Shown: positions 44,725 through 54,031, counted from the stretch's first letter. The stretch is DNA of 64,000 bases from Streptomyces sp. NBC_00286 (GCF_036173125.1 NZ_CP108054.1:4650001-4714000); one strand, 5' to 3'. Numbers and translations are program-made. The notes: a model not told the origin generated them from the letters alone.

Positions 44725-45570
44725 GTGACGAACTCTGCCTCAGGCGCATGTGAAGGCGCCGGGAACGAGAGCACGACCGAGAGCACGACCGAGAGCACGA
44801 CCGAGACCGACTGCAGCGGCATAGCCGGGACCGCGGCCGAGACCACAGCCGCGGACGGTGGCACGGCCCGGTCCGTATCCACCTCCGCATCCGAGAGCGA
44901 CCCGGTGTTCGTCGACTCCAGTGGGCGTCGGCCCCGCTGGGTACGCCGTGTCGGGTGGGGGATGGGCGGCATCTGCGTCGCCTACTGCCTGACGCTCGGG
45001 CTGAGCCTCGCCGGGGCGGCACCCTTCGCACCCGAGACGCTGATGCCGCTACGCGACCCGGACCGCGAGGCGTCCATCGGTGCCGCCGACGGGCGGGACC
45101 GGGACGCGTCGGAGTCCAGCAGGGATGGACGTAACGATTCAGCACGGTCCGAGGCGGTGGACCCCTCGACCGGCCGGCCGAGCCCGACTCCGCCCTCCGA
45201 GGGAGCCGCGGACGAGCCGGCCGGCGGCAGCGACCCCGCCCCGGACCGGCCCGCTCCCCCCGACCGCCCGACGACGCCCACGACACCACCCGCCGCCGGG
45301 CCGCCCGCCGACAACGAGAACCCGGACGCCCCGGACGAGAACGACCCGGGCGAAGACCCGGCAGGCCCCACGGACCCCACTCCGAACGACCCCGCCCCCA
45401 CCGACCCGACCCCCGAACCGTCCTCCCCCTCCGACTCCGGCGGCACAGGCGGCGGCAGCACCGGCGGAGGCGGTTCCGGCAGCGGCGGTGGCCTCGGTGA
45501 CGTGGTCGACGACGTAGTGGACCCGGTCACCGACACAGTGGGCGGTCTCCTGGGCGGGGTCCTTGGGTGA
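44725..45570 (+). CDS. Pro-rich membrane-anchored protein preceding the glycan fusion
   Basis: 281 aa from a GTG at 44725 (GGGGGG at 4-nt spacing). N-terminus has a 12-bp repeat encoding STTE units. One membrane helix (GWGMGGICVAYCLTLGLSLAGAAP, about residues 78-100). Then about 150 residues of Pro/Asp/Thr/Gly-rich disordered sequence (PTPPSEG, TPTTPPAAGPP, DPTPNDPAPTDPTP), a GGGSGSGGG linker and an apolar tail DVVDDVVDPVTDTVGGLLGG. Its stop overlaps the start of the next gene (GTGA), so it is made together with the three-domain enzyme. Possible spacer or wall-spanning partner. Confidence 0.75.
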   Translation: MTNSASGACEGAGNESTTESTTESTTETDCSGIAGTAAETTAADGGTARSVSTSASESDPVFVDSSGRRPRWVRRVGWGMGGICVAYCLTLGLSLAGAAPFAPETLMPLRDPDREASIGAADGRDRDASESSRDGRNDSARSEAVDPSTGRPSPTPPSEGAADEPAGGSDPAPDRPAPPDRPTTPTTPPAAGPPADNENPDAPDENDPGEDPAGPTDPTPNDPAPTDPTPEPSSPSDSGGTGGGSTGGGGSGSGGGLGDVVDDVVDPVTDTVGGLLGGVLG

Positions 45571-48500
45571 CGCGTCCCCCCGCCGGGCGCCGGTCGACGT
45601 CGACACCACCGCGTTCGACACCACCGGGGACCTCCCGGACCTCCCGGACCTCCGGGACGTCCCCGGCCTCGCCGTCCTCTCCGGCCTCCCCGACGTCCCG
45701 GCGGCGGCCCCGTCCGCACATCGTCGTCCCCTCCCTCGTCCTGCTGGCGCTGGTCTGCGTGCTCATGCTCGGCGGTTACGTACGAGGGGACTACGCCGCC
45801 GACCACCGCACCCACCCGCTGGTCGCGGACGGTGACGTACCGCGGAACGTCCTCAACGGCGGGCCCATCGTCGACGCCACCGGCGAACAGCCCCGCGCGC
45901 ACCCCACGCCCGACCGCACCATCGTGCTGACCTTCGACGACGGCCCGGACCCGACCTGGACGCCGAAGGTCCTCGACGTGCTGCGCAAGCACCGGGTCCC
46001 GGGCTCTTTCTTCGTCACCGGCACCCAGACGTCGCGGCATCCGGGTCTCGTCGAGGACATGGTCGAGGGCGGGCACGAGATCGGGCTGCACACCTTCGGG
46101 CACCCCGACCTCGCGTACAAGGACGCGGCGGGCATCGACCGCGAGAACGCGCAGGCGCAGCTCGCGCTGGCGGGTGCGGCGGGGATCCACAGTTCGCTGT
46201 TCCGGCCCCCGTACTCCTCGAAGCCCGATGCCCTCGACAACGCGTCCTGGCCGGTGGTCGAGCGGCTCGGCGAGCAGGGCTATCTCGTCGCGTTCATCGA
46301 CCGGGACACCGAGGACTGGAAGCGGCCGGGCGTCCAGAAGATCGTCGACGCGGCCGTGCCCGAGGGCGACGACGGGGCGATCGTCCTGCTGCACGACTCC
46401 GGCGGCGACCGCTCCCAGACCGTCGAGGCCCTGGATCGGTTGATCCCTCAACTCAAGGCGCGCGGCTACCGGTTCACCACCGTCGCCGACGCCGCCGGGT
46501 CCGGCCCGCTGAACCAGCCCGTGTCCGACACCGAGCTGTGGCGGGGCCGTGCCTTCGTGGCCGCGGTGGTCCTCTCGGAGTGGGCGCTGCCCGTGCTCGC
46601 CGGTCTGCTCGCCGTCGTCGGTGTCCTGGTGCTGGGCCGGTTCCTGGCGATGCTCGTCCTCGCCCGCCGCCACGCCCGTACCCGCCGGGCATCGGACTTC
46701 ACCTGGGGAGACGGCGATCCGGTCACCGAACCGGTGAGCGTGATCATCCCCGCGTACAACGAGAGCGAGTGCATCGCCGACACCCTGCGCTCGCTCGCCG
46801 CGAGCGACCATCCCATCGAGATCATCGTGGTCGATGACGGTTCGACGGACGGCACGCCCGAGATCGCCGCCGCGCTCGACCTGCCGAACGTCACGGTCCT
46901 CACCCAGCGCAACAGCGGCAAGTCCGCCGCCCTCAACACCGGGATCGCACAGGCCCGTCACGACCTGATCGTGATGATGGACGGCGACACGGTCTTCGAA
47001 GCGGACACCGTACGGCAGTTGGTGCAGCCCTTCGCCGACCCCGCCGTCGGCGCGGTCGCGGGCAACGCCAAGGTCGGCAACCGCACCACCATGATCGGCC
47101 GCTGGCAGCACATCGAGTACGTGATGGGCTTCAACCTCGACCGCCGCATGTACGACCTGCTGCGCTGCATGCCCACCATCCCCGGCGCCATCGGCGCCTT
47201 CCGCCGCCTCGCGCTCGAGCAGGCCGGGCGGATGAGCGACGACACGCTCGCCGAGGACACCGACATCACCATGGCCCTGCACCGGGCGGGCTGGCAGGTG
47301 GTGTACGAGGAGAAGGCCCTCGCCCACACCGAGGCCCCGGGTTCGCTCGGCGAACTGTGGCGCCAGCGCTACCGGTGGTCGTACGGCACCATGCAGGCGA
47401 TGTGGAAGCACCGCGGCGCACTGCGCGACAGCGGGCACTCCGGGCGTTTCGGCCGGGTCGGGCTGCCGCTGGTCACCGTCTTCATGGTGCTGACCCCGCT
47501 GCTCGCCCCGCTCATCGACCTCTTCGCCATCTACGGCTTCGTCTTCATGGACCCGGGGCGTACGGCCCTGGCCTGGTGCGCGGTGCTCGGCATCCAGGCC
47601 GCCTGCGCCGCGTACGCCTTCCGGCTCGACGGCGAACGGCTGCGGGAGCTGTGGGCGCTGCCGTTCCAGCAGCTGGTCTACCGGCAGTTGATGTACCTGG
47701 TGCTGATCCAGGCCTGCCTCACCGCGATCAGCGGCGGCCGACTGCGGTGGCAGAAGCTGCGCAGGACGGGGGAGGTGGGGGCGCGCGTCATGGCGAAGGG
47801 AGACGGGCCGAAGTCGGCGTCGGCGACTGCGATCGGCTCGATGACTTCGCTCGACTCGGCGGCTTCGCTCGGCTCGACGACTTCGCTCGGCAGCATCCCG
47901 GAGCAGAGGACCGCGAGGGCGGCGCCCTCCGCGCCCCCGGCCCGGCCCGCCGTACGCGACCGCTACCTCGATCTCCTCCGCTCCCTCGCCCTGGTCCGCG
48001 TCGTCACGTACCACACCTTCGGCTGGGCCTGGCTGACGCTCCTCTTCCCGTCGCTCGGGGTGATGTTCGCGCTGGCCGGCTCGTTGATGGCGCGCTCGCT
48101 GAGCAGGCCTGCGCTGTCCGTGATCCGCGGCAGGTTGCGGCGGCTGCTCATCCCGTTCTGGGTGTTCGCGGCCGTCGCGGTCTGCTGGATGCTGGCGCGC
48201 GGCTGGGATCCCGTACAACTGCCGCGGCTGCTGCTGTGGGTGGTGCCGTTGGGCGATCCGCCGGGCAGCGAGTGGGGCGCGCAGCTGACCGGGACACTCT
48301 GGTACGTACGCGCCTACCTCTGGTTCGTGCTCCTGTCCCCCGTGCTGCTGTGGGCGTGGCGGCGTGCCCCGCTTCCGCTTCTCGGGGGGTTTCTGGCGCT
48401 GGCCGTGGTCAGCCAGTACGAGCTGGTGGATTTGCCGGTCCTGGTCGATTCGGCCCTCACCGACTTCGGGGTCTTCGGTGCGTGCTGGCTGCTCGGCTTC

Positions 48501-49118
48501 GCCCACCAGGACGGTTCGCTGGACGCGCTGCGGGCCCGTACCGTCTGCGCGGCCTCGGCGCTGTTGCTGGCGGGCGGCGGCTGGTTCGCGTTCACGCATC
48601 CCACGGACGCGGGCTACGACCTGGGCTCGATTCCGCTCGGGCAGGCGCTGTGGTCGCTGGGGTTTGTGCTGCTCCTCATGCGATTCCGGCCGCGTTCGCT
48701 GCCTCGGTGGCCGTGGCTCGATGCATTTGTCCGGCTCTTCAACGCCCGTGCCGTCACGATCTACCTGTGGCATGAGGTCGCGCTGATCCTTGCCGTGGCG
48801 CTGACCGACCGGATGTGGCAGGTGCCGTTCCTGGAGCAGTATCTGCCGCTGGGTTCGGACTGGTTGCTGTTCCTGCTGGTCTGGCCGCTGCTCGCCGCGG
48901 CGATCGTGACGGTGGGCTGGGCCGAGGATCTCGCTTCCCGGAAACGGCCCCACCCGTGGCCCACGAAACCACCGGAGCCGCCGGAGCCACCGAAGAAGTC
49001 CCCGATCGCCGCCTCCGGGCCCTCGTCGTCCGGCGGGCCGTCGACTGCCCGAACGCCTGACCGCAAAGTGGCAGACTGCATGCATGACGACTCACAAGAA
49101 CCTGCTCGGCGGCCCTGA
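45567..49118 (+). CDS. Three-domain membrane enzyme: polysaccharide deacetylase - GT2 glycosyltransferase - acyltransferase 3
   Basis: 1183 aa. After a Ser/Thr/Pro/Arg lead and a membrane helix (about 52-72) comes a NodB-type deacetylase (about 115-310): TFDDGPD (122-128), HTFGHPDL (175-182), LFRPPYSS and IVLLHDSGG. A membrane helix (about 330-368) leads to a family 2 glycosyltransferase: PVSVIIPAYNESEC, IIVVDDGSTDGTPEI, MMDGDTVF, LAEDTDITMAL and QRYRWSYGTM, the pattern of processive beta-linked polymer synthases. Several helices follow, then an acyltransferase 3 domain from about 795 (RYLDLLRSLALVRVVTYHTFGW). Predicted to make, de-N-acetylate and perhaps O-acylate an aminosugar polymer. Starts with a GTG overlapping the previous stop. 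Confidence 0.9.
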   Translation: MTRPPAGRRSTSTPPRSTPPGTSRTSRTSGTSPASPSSPASPTSRRRPRPHIVVPSLVLLALVCVLMLGGYVRGDYAADHRTHPLVADGDVPRNVLNGGPIVDATGEQPRAHPTPDRTIVLTFDDGPDPTWTPKVLDVLRKHRVPGSFFVTGTQTSRHPGLVEDMVEGGHEIGLHTFGHPDLAYKDAAGIDRENAQAQLALAGAAGIHSSLFRPPYSSKPDALDNASWPVVERLGEQGYLVAFIDRDTEDWKRPGVQKIVDAAVPEGDDGAIVLLHDSGGDRSQTVEALDRLIPQLKARGYRFTTVADAAGSGPLNQPVSDTELWRGRAFVAAVVLSEWALPVLAGLLAVVGVLVLGRFLAMLVLARRHARTRRASDFTWGDGDPVTEPVSVIIPAYNESECIADTLRSLAASDHPIEIIVVDDGSTDGTPEIAAALDLPNVTVLTQRNSGKSAALNTGIAQARHDLIVMMDGDTVFEADTVRQLVQPFADPAVGAVAGNAKVGNRTTMIGRWQHIEYVMGFNLDRRMYDLLRCMPTIPGAIGAFRRLALEQAGRMSDDTLAEDTDITMALHRAGWQVVYEEKALAHTEAPGSLGELWRQRYRWSYGTMQAMWKHRGALRDSGHSGRFGRVGLPLVTVFMVLTPLLAPLIDLFAIYGFVFMDPGRTALAWCAVLGIQAACAAYAFRLDGERLRELWALPFQQLVYRQLMYLVLIQACLTAISGGRLRWQKLRRTGEVGARVMAKGDGPKSASATAIGSMTSLDSAASLGSTTSLGSIPEQRTARAAPSAPPARPAVRDRYLDLLRSLALVRVVTYHTFGWAWLTLLFPSLGVMFALAGSLMARSLSRPALSVIRGRLRRLLIPFWVFAAVAVCWMLARGWDPVQLPRLLLWVVPLGDPPGSEWGAQLTGTLWYVRAYLWFVLLSPVLLWAWRRAPLPLLGGFLALAVVSQYELVDLPVLVDSALTDFGVFGACWLLGFAHQDGSLDALRARTVCAASALLLAGGGWFAFTHPTDAGYDLGSIPLGQALWSLGFVLLLMRFRPRSLPRWPWLDAFVRLFNARAVTIYLWHEVALILAVALTDRMWQVPFLEQYLPLGSDWLLFLLVWPLLAAAIVTVGWAEDLASRKRPHPWPTKPPEPPEPPKKSPIAASGPSSSGGPSTARTPDRKVADCMHDDSQEPARRP

Positions 49119-49503
49119 CCCGACGCACCTGCCGGAGAACGAAGACGCGTACCGCATGCTGGGCGAGGAGTCCCTCGCACCGGCCGAGGTCGCGGCGAAG
49201 CACCCTACGTTCTCGCTGGCCTGGGCCATGCTCGCCGATGACGCCTTCGAGGCGGGGCGCGTGGTGGAGTCGTACGCGTACGCACGTACCGGCTATCACC
49301 GGGGGCTCGACCAACTGCGGCGGTCCGGGTGGAAGGGGCATGGGCCCATTCCCTGGGACCATCGCGCCAATCGCGGCTTCCTGCGGTGCCTTGCGGCGCT
49401 CGCTCGCGCGGCCGACTCGATCGGTGAGAAGGATGAGGCGGAGCGGTGTTGGCAGTTCCTGCAGGACAGCAGTGCGGAGGCTTACGCGGCGCTTAAGCGG
49501 TAG
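49084..49503 (+). CDS. DUF3151 family protein
   Basis: 139 aa. Opens TTHKNLLGGPDPTHLPENEDA, then LGEESLAPAEVAAKHPTFSLAW and DDAFEAGRVVESYAYARTGYHRGLDQLRRSGWKG, matching DUF3151, an all-helical cytosolic family of unknown function common in actinomycetes. Its first 35 nt overlap the end of the three-domain gene in another frame. No strong ribosome binding site. Confidence 0.9.
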   Translation: MTTHKNLLGGPDPTHLPENEDAYRMLGEESLAPAEVAAKHPTFSLAWAMLADDAFEAGRVVESYAYARTGYHRGLDQLRRSGWKGHGPIPWDHRANRGFLRCLAALARAADSIGEKDEAERCWQFLQDSSAEAYAALKR

Positions 49504-49525
49504 AGGGTGCCCTGTGCTTGCCTAG

Positions 49526-51136
49526 TCACCCGGCGTCGGTGTGGGCGTCGCGGGGGGCTGCGCCCCCGGGCCCCCCTTTAGAGGTCGTACCTTGGGTGCG
49601 GGGCGTTTGTGGCTGATCGCGCAGTTCCCCGCGCCCCTGGAGGGGCGCTTCCCTTGCCCCCTCCAGGGGAGGAGCCGTTACGTTCCCATGGGTCTTGCAC
49701 TCGGGCCGTCGGCAATCCGGCGCCGGCCGCCGCACCGTCGTGAAGGCGACCACCCCGCCCACCACGACAATCGCGGCGCACAACGGCATCGCCCGCGTAA
49801 ACGCGTCGTCGAACGCGGCCGGCGAGCGATACGCCTCCGCCCCCATCCCCGCGGCCAGCGGCAGCGCTGCGACCGCCACCAGGCCCGCCGCGCGGGCCGC
49901 CGCGTTGTTGATGCCGCTGGCCAGGCCCGCGCGGGAGGCGTCAACCGACGCCAGTACCGTCGCCGTCAGCGGGGCGACCAGGGTGACCATGCCCAGGCCC
50001 AGCACCAGCAGCGCGGGCAGCACGTCCAGGACGTACGACGCGTCCGTGCCCACCCGCAGCATCAGCAGCATCCCCGTTGCGCACAGCAGCGGGCCCACCG
50101 TGAGCGGAATGCGCGGACCGATGCGTCGGCCCAGGTCTCCGGCGCGGGCCGACAGGAGCAGCATCAGGACGGTGATGGGCAGCAGCGCCGTACCGGCGCC
50201 GAGCGGCGAGTAGCCGGAGACGACCTGGAGCTGGAGCGCGGTGAGGAAGAAGAAGCCGCCGAAGGCCGCGTACACGCACAGGGTCACCACGTTGACCGCC
50301 GTGAACTGGCGGGACGCGAAGATGTCCAGCGGCATCATCGGGTCCGCCCGCCGCCGCTCGACGTACACGAAGGCGATGCCCGCCACCAGCCCTACGGTCG
50401 CCGTACCGGCGACGACCAGCGTGCCGCTCCGGGCCTCGATCAGGGCGTACGTCACCAGGGCGAGGGCCAGCGCGCCGAGGGCCGCACCGAGTACGTCGAA
50501 GCCGCGCCCGTGCTCGCGCCCGTCCTTCGACTCCGGTACGTGACGCACGGCGATCGGTGCGCACAGCAGCGCGACCGGGACGTTGAGCAGGAACACCCAG
50601 CGCCAGCCTGGGCCGTCCACCAGCCAGCCGCCCAGGAAAGGGCCGATCGCGGCGCCGATGCCCCCGAAGCCCGACCACAGACCGACCGCCTTCCCCCGGT
50701 CGTCGGGATGGAAGGACGCCTGGATCAGGGCAAGCGAGCCCGGGGTGAGCAGCGCACCGCCGATGCCCTGGAGGGCGCGGGCCGCGATGAGCACAGGGGC
50801 GTTCGGCGCGATGCCGCACAGCAGCGACGCCACCGCGAACCAGATCACGCCGACGACGAAGACCTTCCGCCGCCCGAAACGGTCACCCAGGGCGCCGCCC
50901 AGGAGGATCAGACCCGCGAGGGTCACCATGTACGCGTTGACGGTCCACTGAAGAGCGGCGAGATCGGCGTCCAGGTCACGGCCGATGCGCGGCAGCGCGA
51001 CGTTCACCACCGTCGAGTCCAGCATCGCCATGCTCGAACCGAGCACCGTGGTCAGCAGGATCCATCTCCCCGCGGGGGTACCGATCCTGACGCCCGTGTT
51101 CTCCCGGCCCTCCTGGTCCTGCTCAAGGGCAGTCAT
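49526..51136 (-). CDS. MFS drug exporter, DHA2 (14-helix) family
   Basis: 536 aa from the ATG at 51136. Family motifs: SSMAMLDSTVVNVALPRIG at the first helix, LGGALGDRFGRRKVFVVG in the first loop, ARALQGIGGALLTPGSLALI and WRWVFLLNVPVAL. About 14 helices. Proton-driven export of toxic organic compounds is the family role. The last 60 residues (from about NVTAPPLEGAREAPLQGRGEL to the stop) are not MFS-like: they are translated from the dispersed intergenic repeat at 49540-49690, so the 3' end has been extended by repeat DNA. Confidence 0.9.
   Translation of the reverse strand: MTALEQDQEGRENTGVRIGTPAGRWILLTTVLGSSMAMLDSTVVNVALPRIGRDLDADLAALQWTVNAYMVTLAGLILLGGALGDRFGRRKVFVVGVIWFAVASLLCGIAPNAPVLIAARALQGIGGALLTPGSLALIQASFHPDDRGKAVGLWSGFGGIGAAIGPFLGGWLVDGPGWRWVFLLNVPVALLCAPIAVRHVPESKDGREHGRGFDVLGAALGALALALVTYALIEARSGTLVVAGTATVGLVAGIAFVYVERRRADPMMPLDIFASRQFTAVNVVTLCVYAAFGGFFFLTALQLQVVSGYSPLGAGTALLPITVLMLLLSARAGDLGRRIGPRIPLTVGPLLCATGMLLMLRVGTDASYVLDVLPALLVLGLGMVTLVAPLTATVLASVDASRAGLASGINNAAARAAGLVAVAALPLAAGMGAEAYRSPAAFDDAFTRAMPLCAAIVVVGGVVAFTTVRRPAPDCRRPECKTHGNVTAPPLEGAREAPLQGRGELRDQPQTPRTQGTTSKGGPGGAAPRDAHTDAG
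49540..49690. repeat. Dispersed intergenic repeat, copy 2, inside the MFS 3' end
   Basis: The class A core (49607-49637) is nearly identical to 752-783 and 53881-53912. The adjacent GC palindromes (ggggggctgcgcccccgg) resemble those at 13556-13628. It is read as the C-terminal tail of the MFS protein on the minus strand. Confidence 0.75.
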
Positions 51137-51238
51137 ACCCCGGAGCATACGGAACGGCCCGGCACCCCACAGGATCCCGGACCGTCCGAAAAGAGCGCCT
51201 ACGCTTCCGACGCGCGTCCTACTTGACCAGCCGGCGCC

Positions 51239-52261
51239 TTACTTGATCTTCGTGCCGGTCGACCGGAGGTTCTGGCAGGCCTCCACCACACGCGCGGCCA
51301 TCGACGCCTCGGCGGCCTTGCCCCACGTCCGCGGGTCGTACAGCTTCTTGGAGCCGACCTCGCCGTCGACCTTCAGGACGCCGTCGTAGTTCCGGAACAT
51401 GTGGTCGGCGACGGGACGCGTGAAGGCGTACTGCGTGTCCGTGTCGATGTTCATCTTGACCACGCCGTTCTCCAGCGCGGTCGCGATCTCCTGCTCCGTG
51501 GAACCGGAGCCGCCGTGGAAGACGAAGTCGAACGGGGAGGCCTTGCCGTACTTGGCGCCGACGCCCTCGTTCAGCTCCTTGAGCAGCTCGGGACGGAGCA
51601 CGACGTTGCCCGGCTTGTACACGCCGTGCACATTGCCGAACGACGCCGCCAGCAGGTAACGGCCCTTCTCGCCCAGGCCCAGCGCCTCGGCCGTACGGAT
51701 CGCGTCGTCGACCGTCGTGTACAGGGAGTCGTTGATCTCGTGCGAGACGCCGTCCTCCTCGCCGCCCGTCGGGGTGATCTCCACCTCGAGGATGATCTTC
51801 GCGGCGCGGGCGCGCTCCAGGAGCTCCTGGCCGATCGTGAGGTTGTCGGCGAGGGTCTCCGCCGAGCCGTCCCACATGTGGGACTGGAACAGCGGGTTCT
51901 CGCCCCGCGCCACGCGCTCCTCGGAGATGGCCAGCAGCGGGCGTACGTACCCGTCGAGCTTGTCCTTCGGGCAGTGGTCCGTGTGCAGGGCGACCGTGAT
52001 GTCGTACTTCTTGGCGACGATGTGCGCGAACTCGGCCAGCGCGACCGCACCGGTGACCATGTCCTTGCTGTGCTGGCCGCCCAGGAACTCCGCACCACCG
52101 GTGGACATCTGGATGATGCCGTCGCTCTCGGCCTCCGCGAAGCCGCGCAGCGCAGCGTGCAGGGTCTGCGACGAGGTCACGTTGATGGCCGGGTAGGCGA
52201 ACTTGCCTGCCTTCGCCCGGTCGAGCATCTCGTTGTAGACCTCGGGGGTTGCGATGGGCAT
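51239..52261 (-). CDS. fbaA: Class II fructose-bisphosphate aldolase
   Basis: 340 aa. Zinc enzyme of glycolysis/gluconeogenesis. Visible: AYPAINVTSSQTLHAAL, the zinc and catalytic region VALHTDHCPKDKLDGYV, LEVEITPTGGEEDGV, AASFGNVHGVYKPGNV and FVFHGGSGSTEQEI. AGGAG precedes the ATG at 52261. Single gene, followed by a short gap to the MFS gene. Confidence 0.97.
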   Translation of the reverse strand: MPIATPEVYNEMLDRAKAGKFAYPAINVTSSQTLHAALRGFAEAESDGIIQMSTGGAEFLGGQHSKDMVTGAVALAEFAHIVAKKYDITVALHTDHCPKDKLDGYVRPLLAISEERVARGENPLFQSHMWDGSAETLADNLTIGQELLERARAAKIILEVEITPTGGEEDGVSHEINDSLYTTVDDAIRTAEALGLGEKGRYLLAASFGNVHGVYKPGNVVLRPELLKELNEGVGAKYGKASPFDFVFHGGSGSTEQEIATALENGVVKMNIDTDTQYAFTRPVADHMFRNYDGVLKVDGEVGSKKLYDPRTWGKAAEASMAARVVEACQNLRSTGTKIK

Positions 52262-52440
52262 TGTCCGCTCCTTGTATGTGCGGGTGGAGTTCTGCTTACA
52301 GCCCTGACCTAGGGGGCGACGTCATCGTCGGCCCCATCTTTCCAGAATTGGCCGGATGATCCAGCCACGCGGCCCGGGCCTGTGGACAACTCCCGTTCGG
52401 GGCCTCGGGTCACCTGTGGACAACTCCCTGTGGACACAGC

Positions 52441-52989
52441 TCAGTCCAGGCCCAGCTCGTCCTTCGAGTACGCGAAGAGATACGGCACCCCGGCGCCCTC
52501 CTGGATCTTCTCGGCGGCGCCCGTGGCCCGGTCGACGATCGTCGCGACGGCGACCACCTCGGCCCCGGCCTCCCGTACCGCCTCGACGGCGGTCAGCGGG
52601 GAGCCGCCGGTGGTGGACGTGTCCTCGACGACCAGCACCCGCCGGCCCTTGATGTCCGGCCCCTCGACGCGGCGTTGCAGGCCGTGCGCCTTGGCGGCCT
52701 TGCGGACGACGAACGCGTCGAGCCGCCGTCCGCGCGCGGCGGCCGCATGCAGCATCGACGCGGCCACCGGGTCGGCGCCCATGGTGAGCCCGCCCACGGC
52801 GTCGTACGCGAGCCCGTCCGTCAGGTCGAGCAGCACCTGACCGACGAGCGGGGCGGCCTCGCCGTCGAGGGTGACGCGGCGCAGGTCCACGTAGTAGTCG
52901 GCCTCAAGACCCGAGGAGAGGGTCACCTTGCCGTGCACCACGGCCTTGTCCTTGATCTGCTGCAGCAGCGTGCCGCGTACGTCCGTCAT
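52441..52989 (-). CDS. pyrE: Orotate phosphoribosyltransferase
   Basis: 182 aa from the ATG at 52989. Converts orotate and PRPP to OMP in pyrimidine synthesis. Visible: HGKVTLSSGLEADYYVDLRRV, GGLTMGADPVAASMLHAAA and the PRPP loop RVLVVEDTSTTGGSPLTAVEAV. No Shine-Dalgarno; TAAGCT lies 7 nt before the ATG, so a leaderless message is likely. Follows the aldose-epimerase-like gene by 46 nt. Confidence 0.96.
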   Translation of the reverse strand: MTDVRGTLLQQIKDKAVVHGKVTLSSGLEADYYVDLRRVTLDGEAAPLVGQVLLDLTDGLAYDAVGGLTMGADPVAASMLHAAAARGRRLDAFVVRKAAKAHGLQRRVEGPDIKGRRVLVVEDTSTTGGSPLTAVEAVREAGAEVVAVATIVDRATGAAEKIQEGAGVPYLFAYSKDELGLD

Positions 52990-53035
52990 GCCCGCCAGCT
53001 TAGAGCCGCCCGCAACGAGGTCCAGATGCCCTGGC

Positions 53036-53824
53036 TCAGAGCCGCCGCCAGGACCACGTGGTCGTGGCTTCCAGGGGCTCGATCGGGGTGACCAGGCGGG
53101 GCAGCGTGTTGAGCCCGTTGGGCGGACCGGTCTGCGGCTCCACACACACGGCCGCCTCCTGCTCGTCGTACACGACGACCCACTCCTCGCGGCTGGCCAC
53201 CTTCAGCTCCAGCTGCCCCGGCCAGGTCAGGGTGACGTCGACACCGCCGGGCATCCCGAAGCAGTCGTCCCACGGCCCCGGCTTCGGGTCGAGCCGCCGC
53301 CCCGTGGGCAGATGGTCGTCGCCGCGCTCCTCCTGCCAGGCGGCCGAGAAGTCGATGCGTACGTCGTCACCGCCGAGGTTCCGGTTGAACCACGGGTGCC
53401 AGCCGATCTGCGCCGGAAAGGAATCGTCGTACGTCTCCACGGACATGGTCAGCGTCAGCGCGTCCGCGCCCAGCGAGAAGACCTGAGTGACGCGTCCCGC
53501 GTACGGCCACGGTTCGACGAGGTCGTACGTGATGACGGCTTCGGTCGCGCTCGTACGAGCCGTCCGCCAGGCCGCGTCGCGGGTGGTCCCGTGGATGGCG
53601 TGCGGCGGGGAGTTGAGCGGCAGTTGGTGCACGGTGGCCCCGTTCAGGAACCGCCCGTCCCTCAGACGCCCACACCAAGGCACCATCGGAAAGCTCCCGA
53701 ACTTCCCACCCTGCCGCAGCAGTTCAAGCCCACCAACCCGCAGCCCACCGACCCGCCCGCCGTTCCCCGGCCGCACGGCCACCTCCGCGTCACCCGCGGT
53801 CAGCGTGATGTCTTCGTTATGCAC
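53036..53824 (-). CDS. Aldose 1-epimerase family protein
   Basis: 262 aa from a GTG at 53824. Galactose mutarotase-like beta-sandwich: VRPGNGGRVGGLRVGGLELL, catalytic-type histidines in NSPPHAIHGTTRDAAW and IGWHPWFNRNLGG, and the late Glu region CVEPQTGPPNGLNTLP. Interconverts sugar anomers in the family; substrate unassigned. May be co-transcribed toward pyrE, which has its own start signal. Confidence 0.88.
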   Translation of the reverse strand: MHNEDITLTAGDAEVAVRPGNGGRVGGLRVGGLELLRQGGKFGSFPMVPWCGRLRDGRFLNGATVHQLPLNSPPHAIHGTTRDAAWRTARTSATEAVITYDLVEPWPYAGRVTQVFSLGADALTLTMSVETYDDSFPAQIGWHPWFNRNLGGDDVRIDFSAAWQEERGDDHLPTGRRLDPKPGPWDDCFGMPGGVDVTLTWPGQLELKVASREEWVVVYDEQEAAVCVEPQTGPPNGLNTLPRLVTPIEPLEATTTWSWRRL

Positions 53825-53861
53825 GGCATGACCCTACTGGGCGGACGATTTAGGAGCGCGG

Positions 53862-53925
53862 CCGAGGGGGCGCCCCTTCGGGGGCGCGGGGAACCGCGCG
53901 ATCAGCCACAACGGACCCGCGTCCG
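53862..53925. repeat. Dispersed intergenic repeat, copy 3 (class A, inverted)
   Basis: The reverse complement of 53881-53912 matches the class A core (752-783, 49607-49637). Flanking gcgccccttcggggc forms a hairpin. It lies between the epimerase-like gene and the CoxG-like gene. A further palindrome-rich stretch runs to about 53990. Confidence 0.7.
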
Positions 53926-54031
53926 AGAATGGACCTGTCATCCCACCCCTTTATGGGGGGCCTGGGGCGCAGACCCCAGTTTCGGGAAGGGGCGGGATTG
54001 GGGAAAGAAACCCGCACGCCCCGCGACCCGG

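Noticed and set aside
44982..49085. Very long minus-strand open frame (1367 codons)
   Set aside because: It is the antisense shadow of the three-domain glycan gene and the Pro-rich gene; composition is His/Arg/Gly-rich without domains, as expected from high-GC shadow frames.
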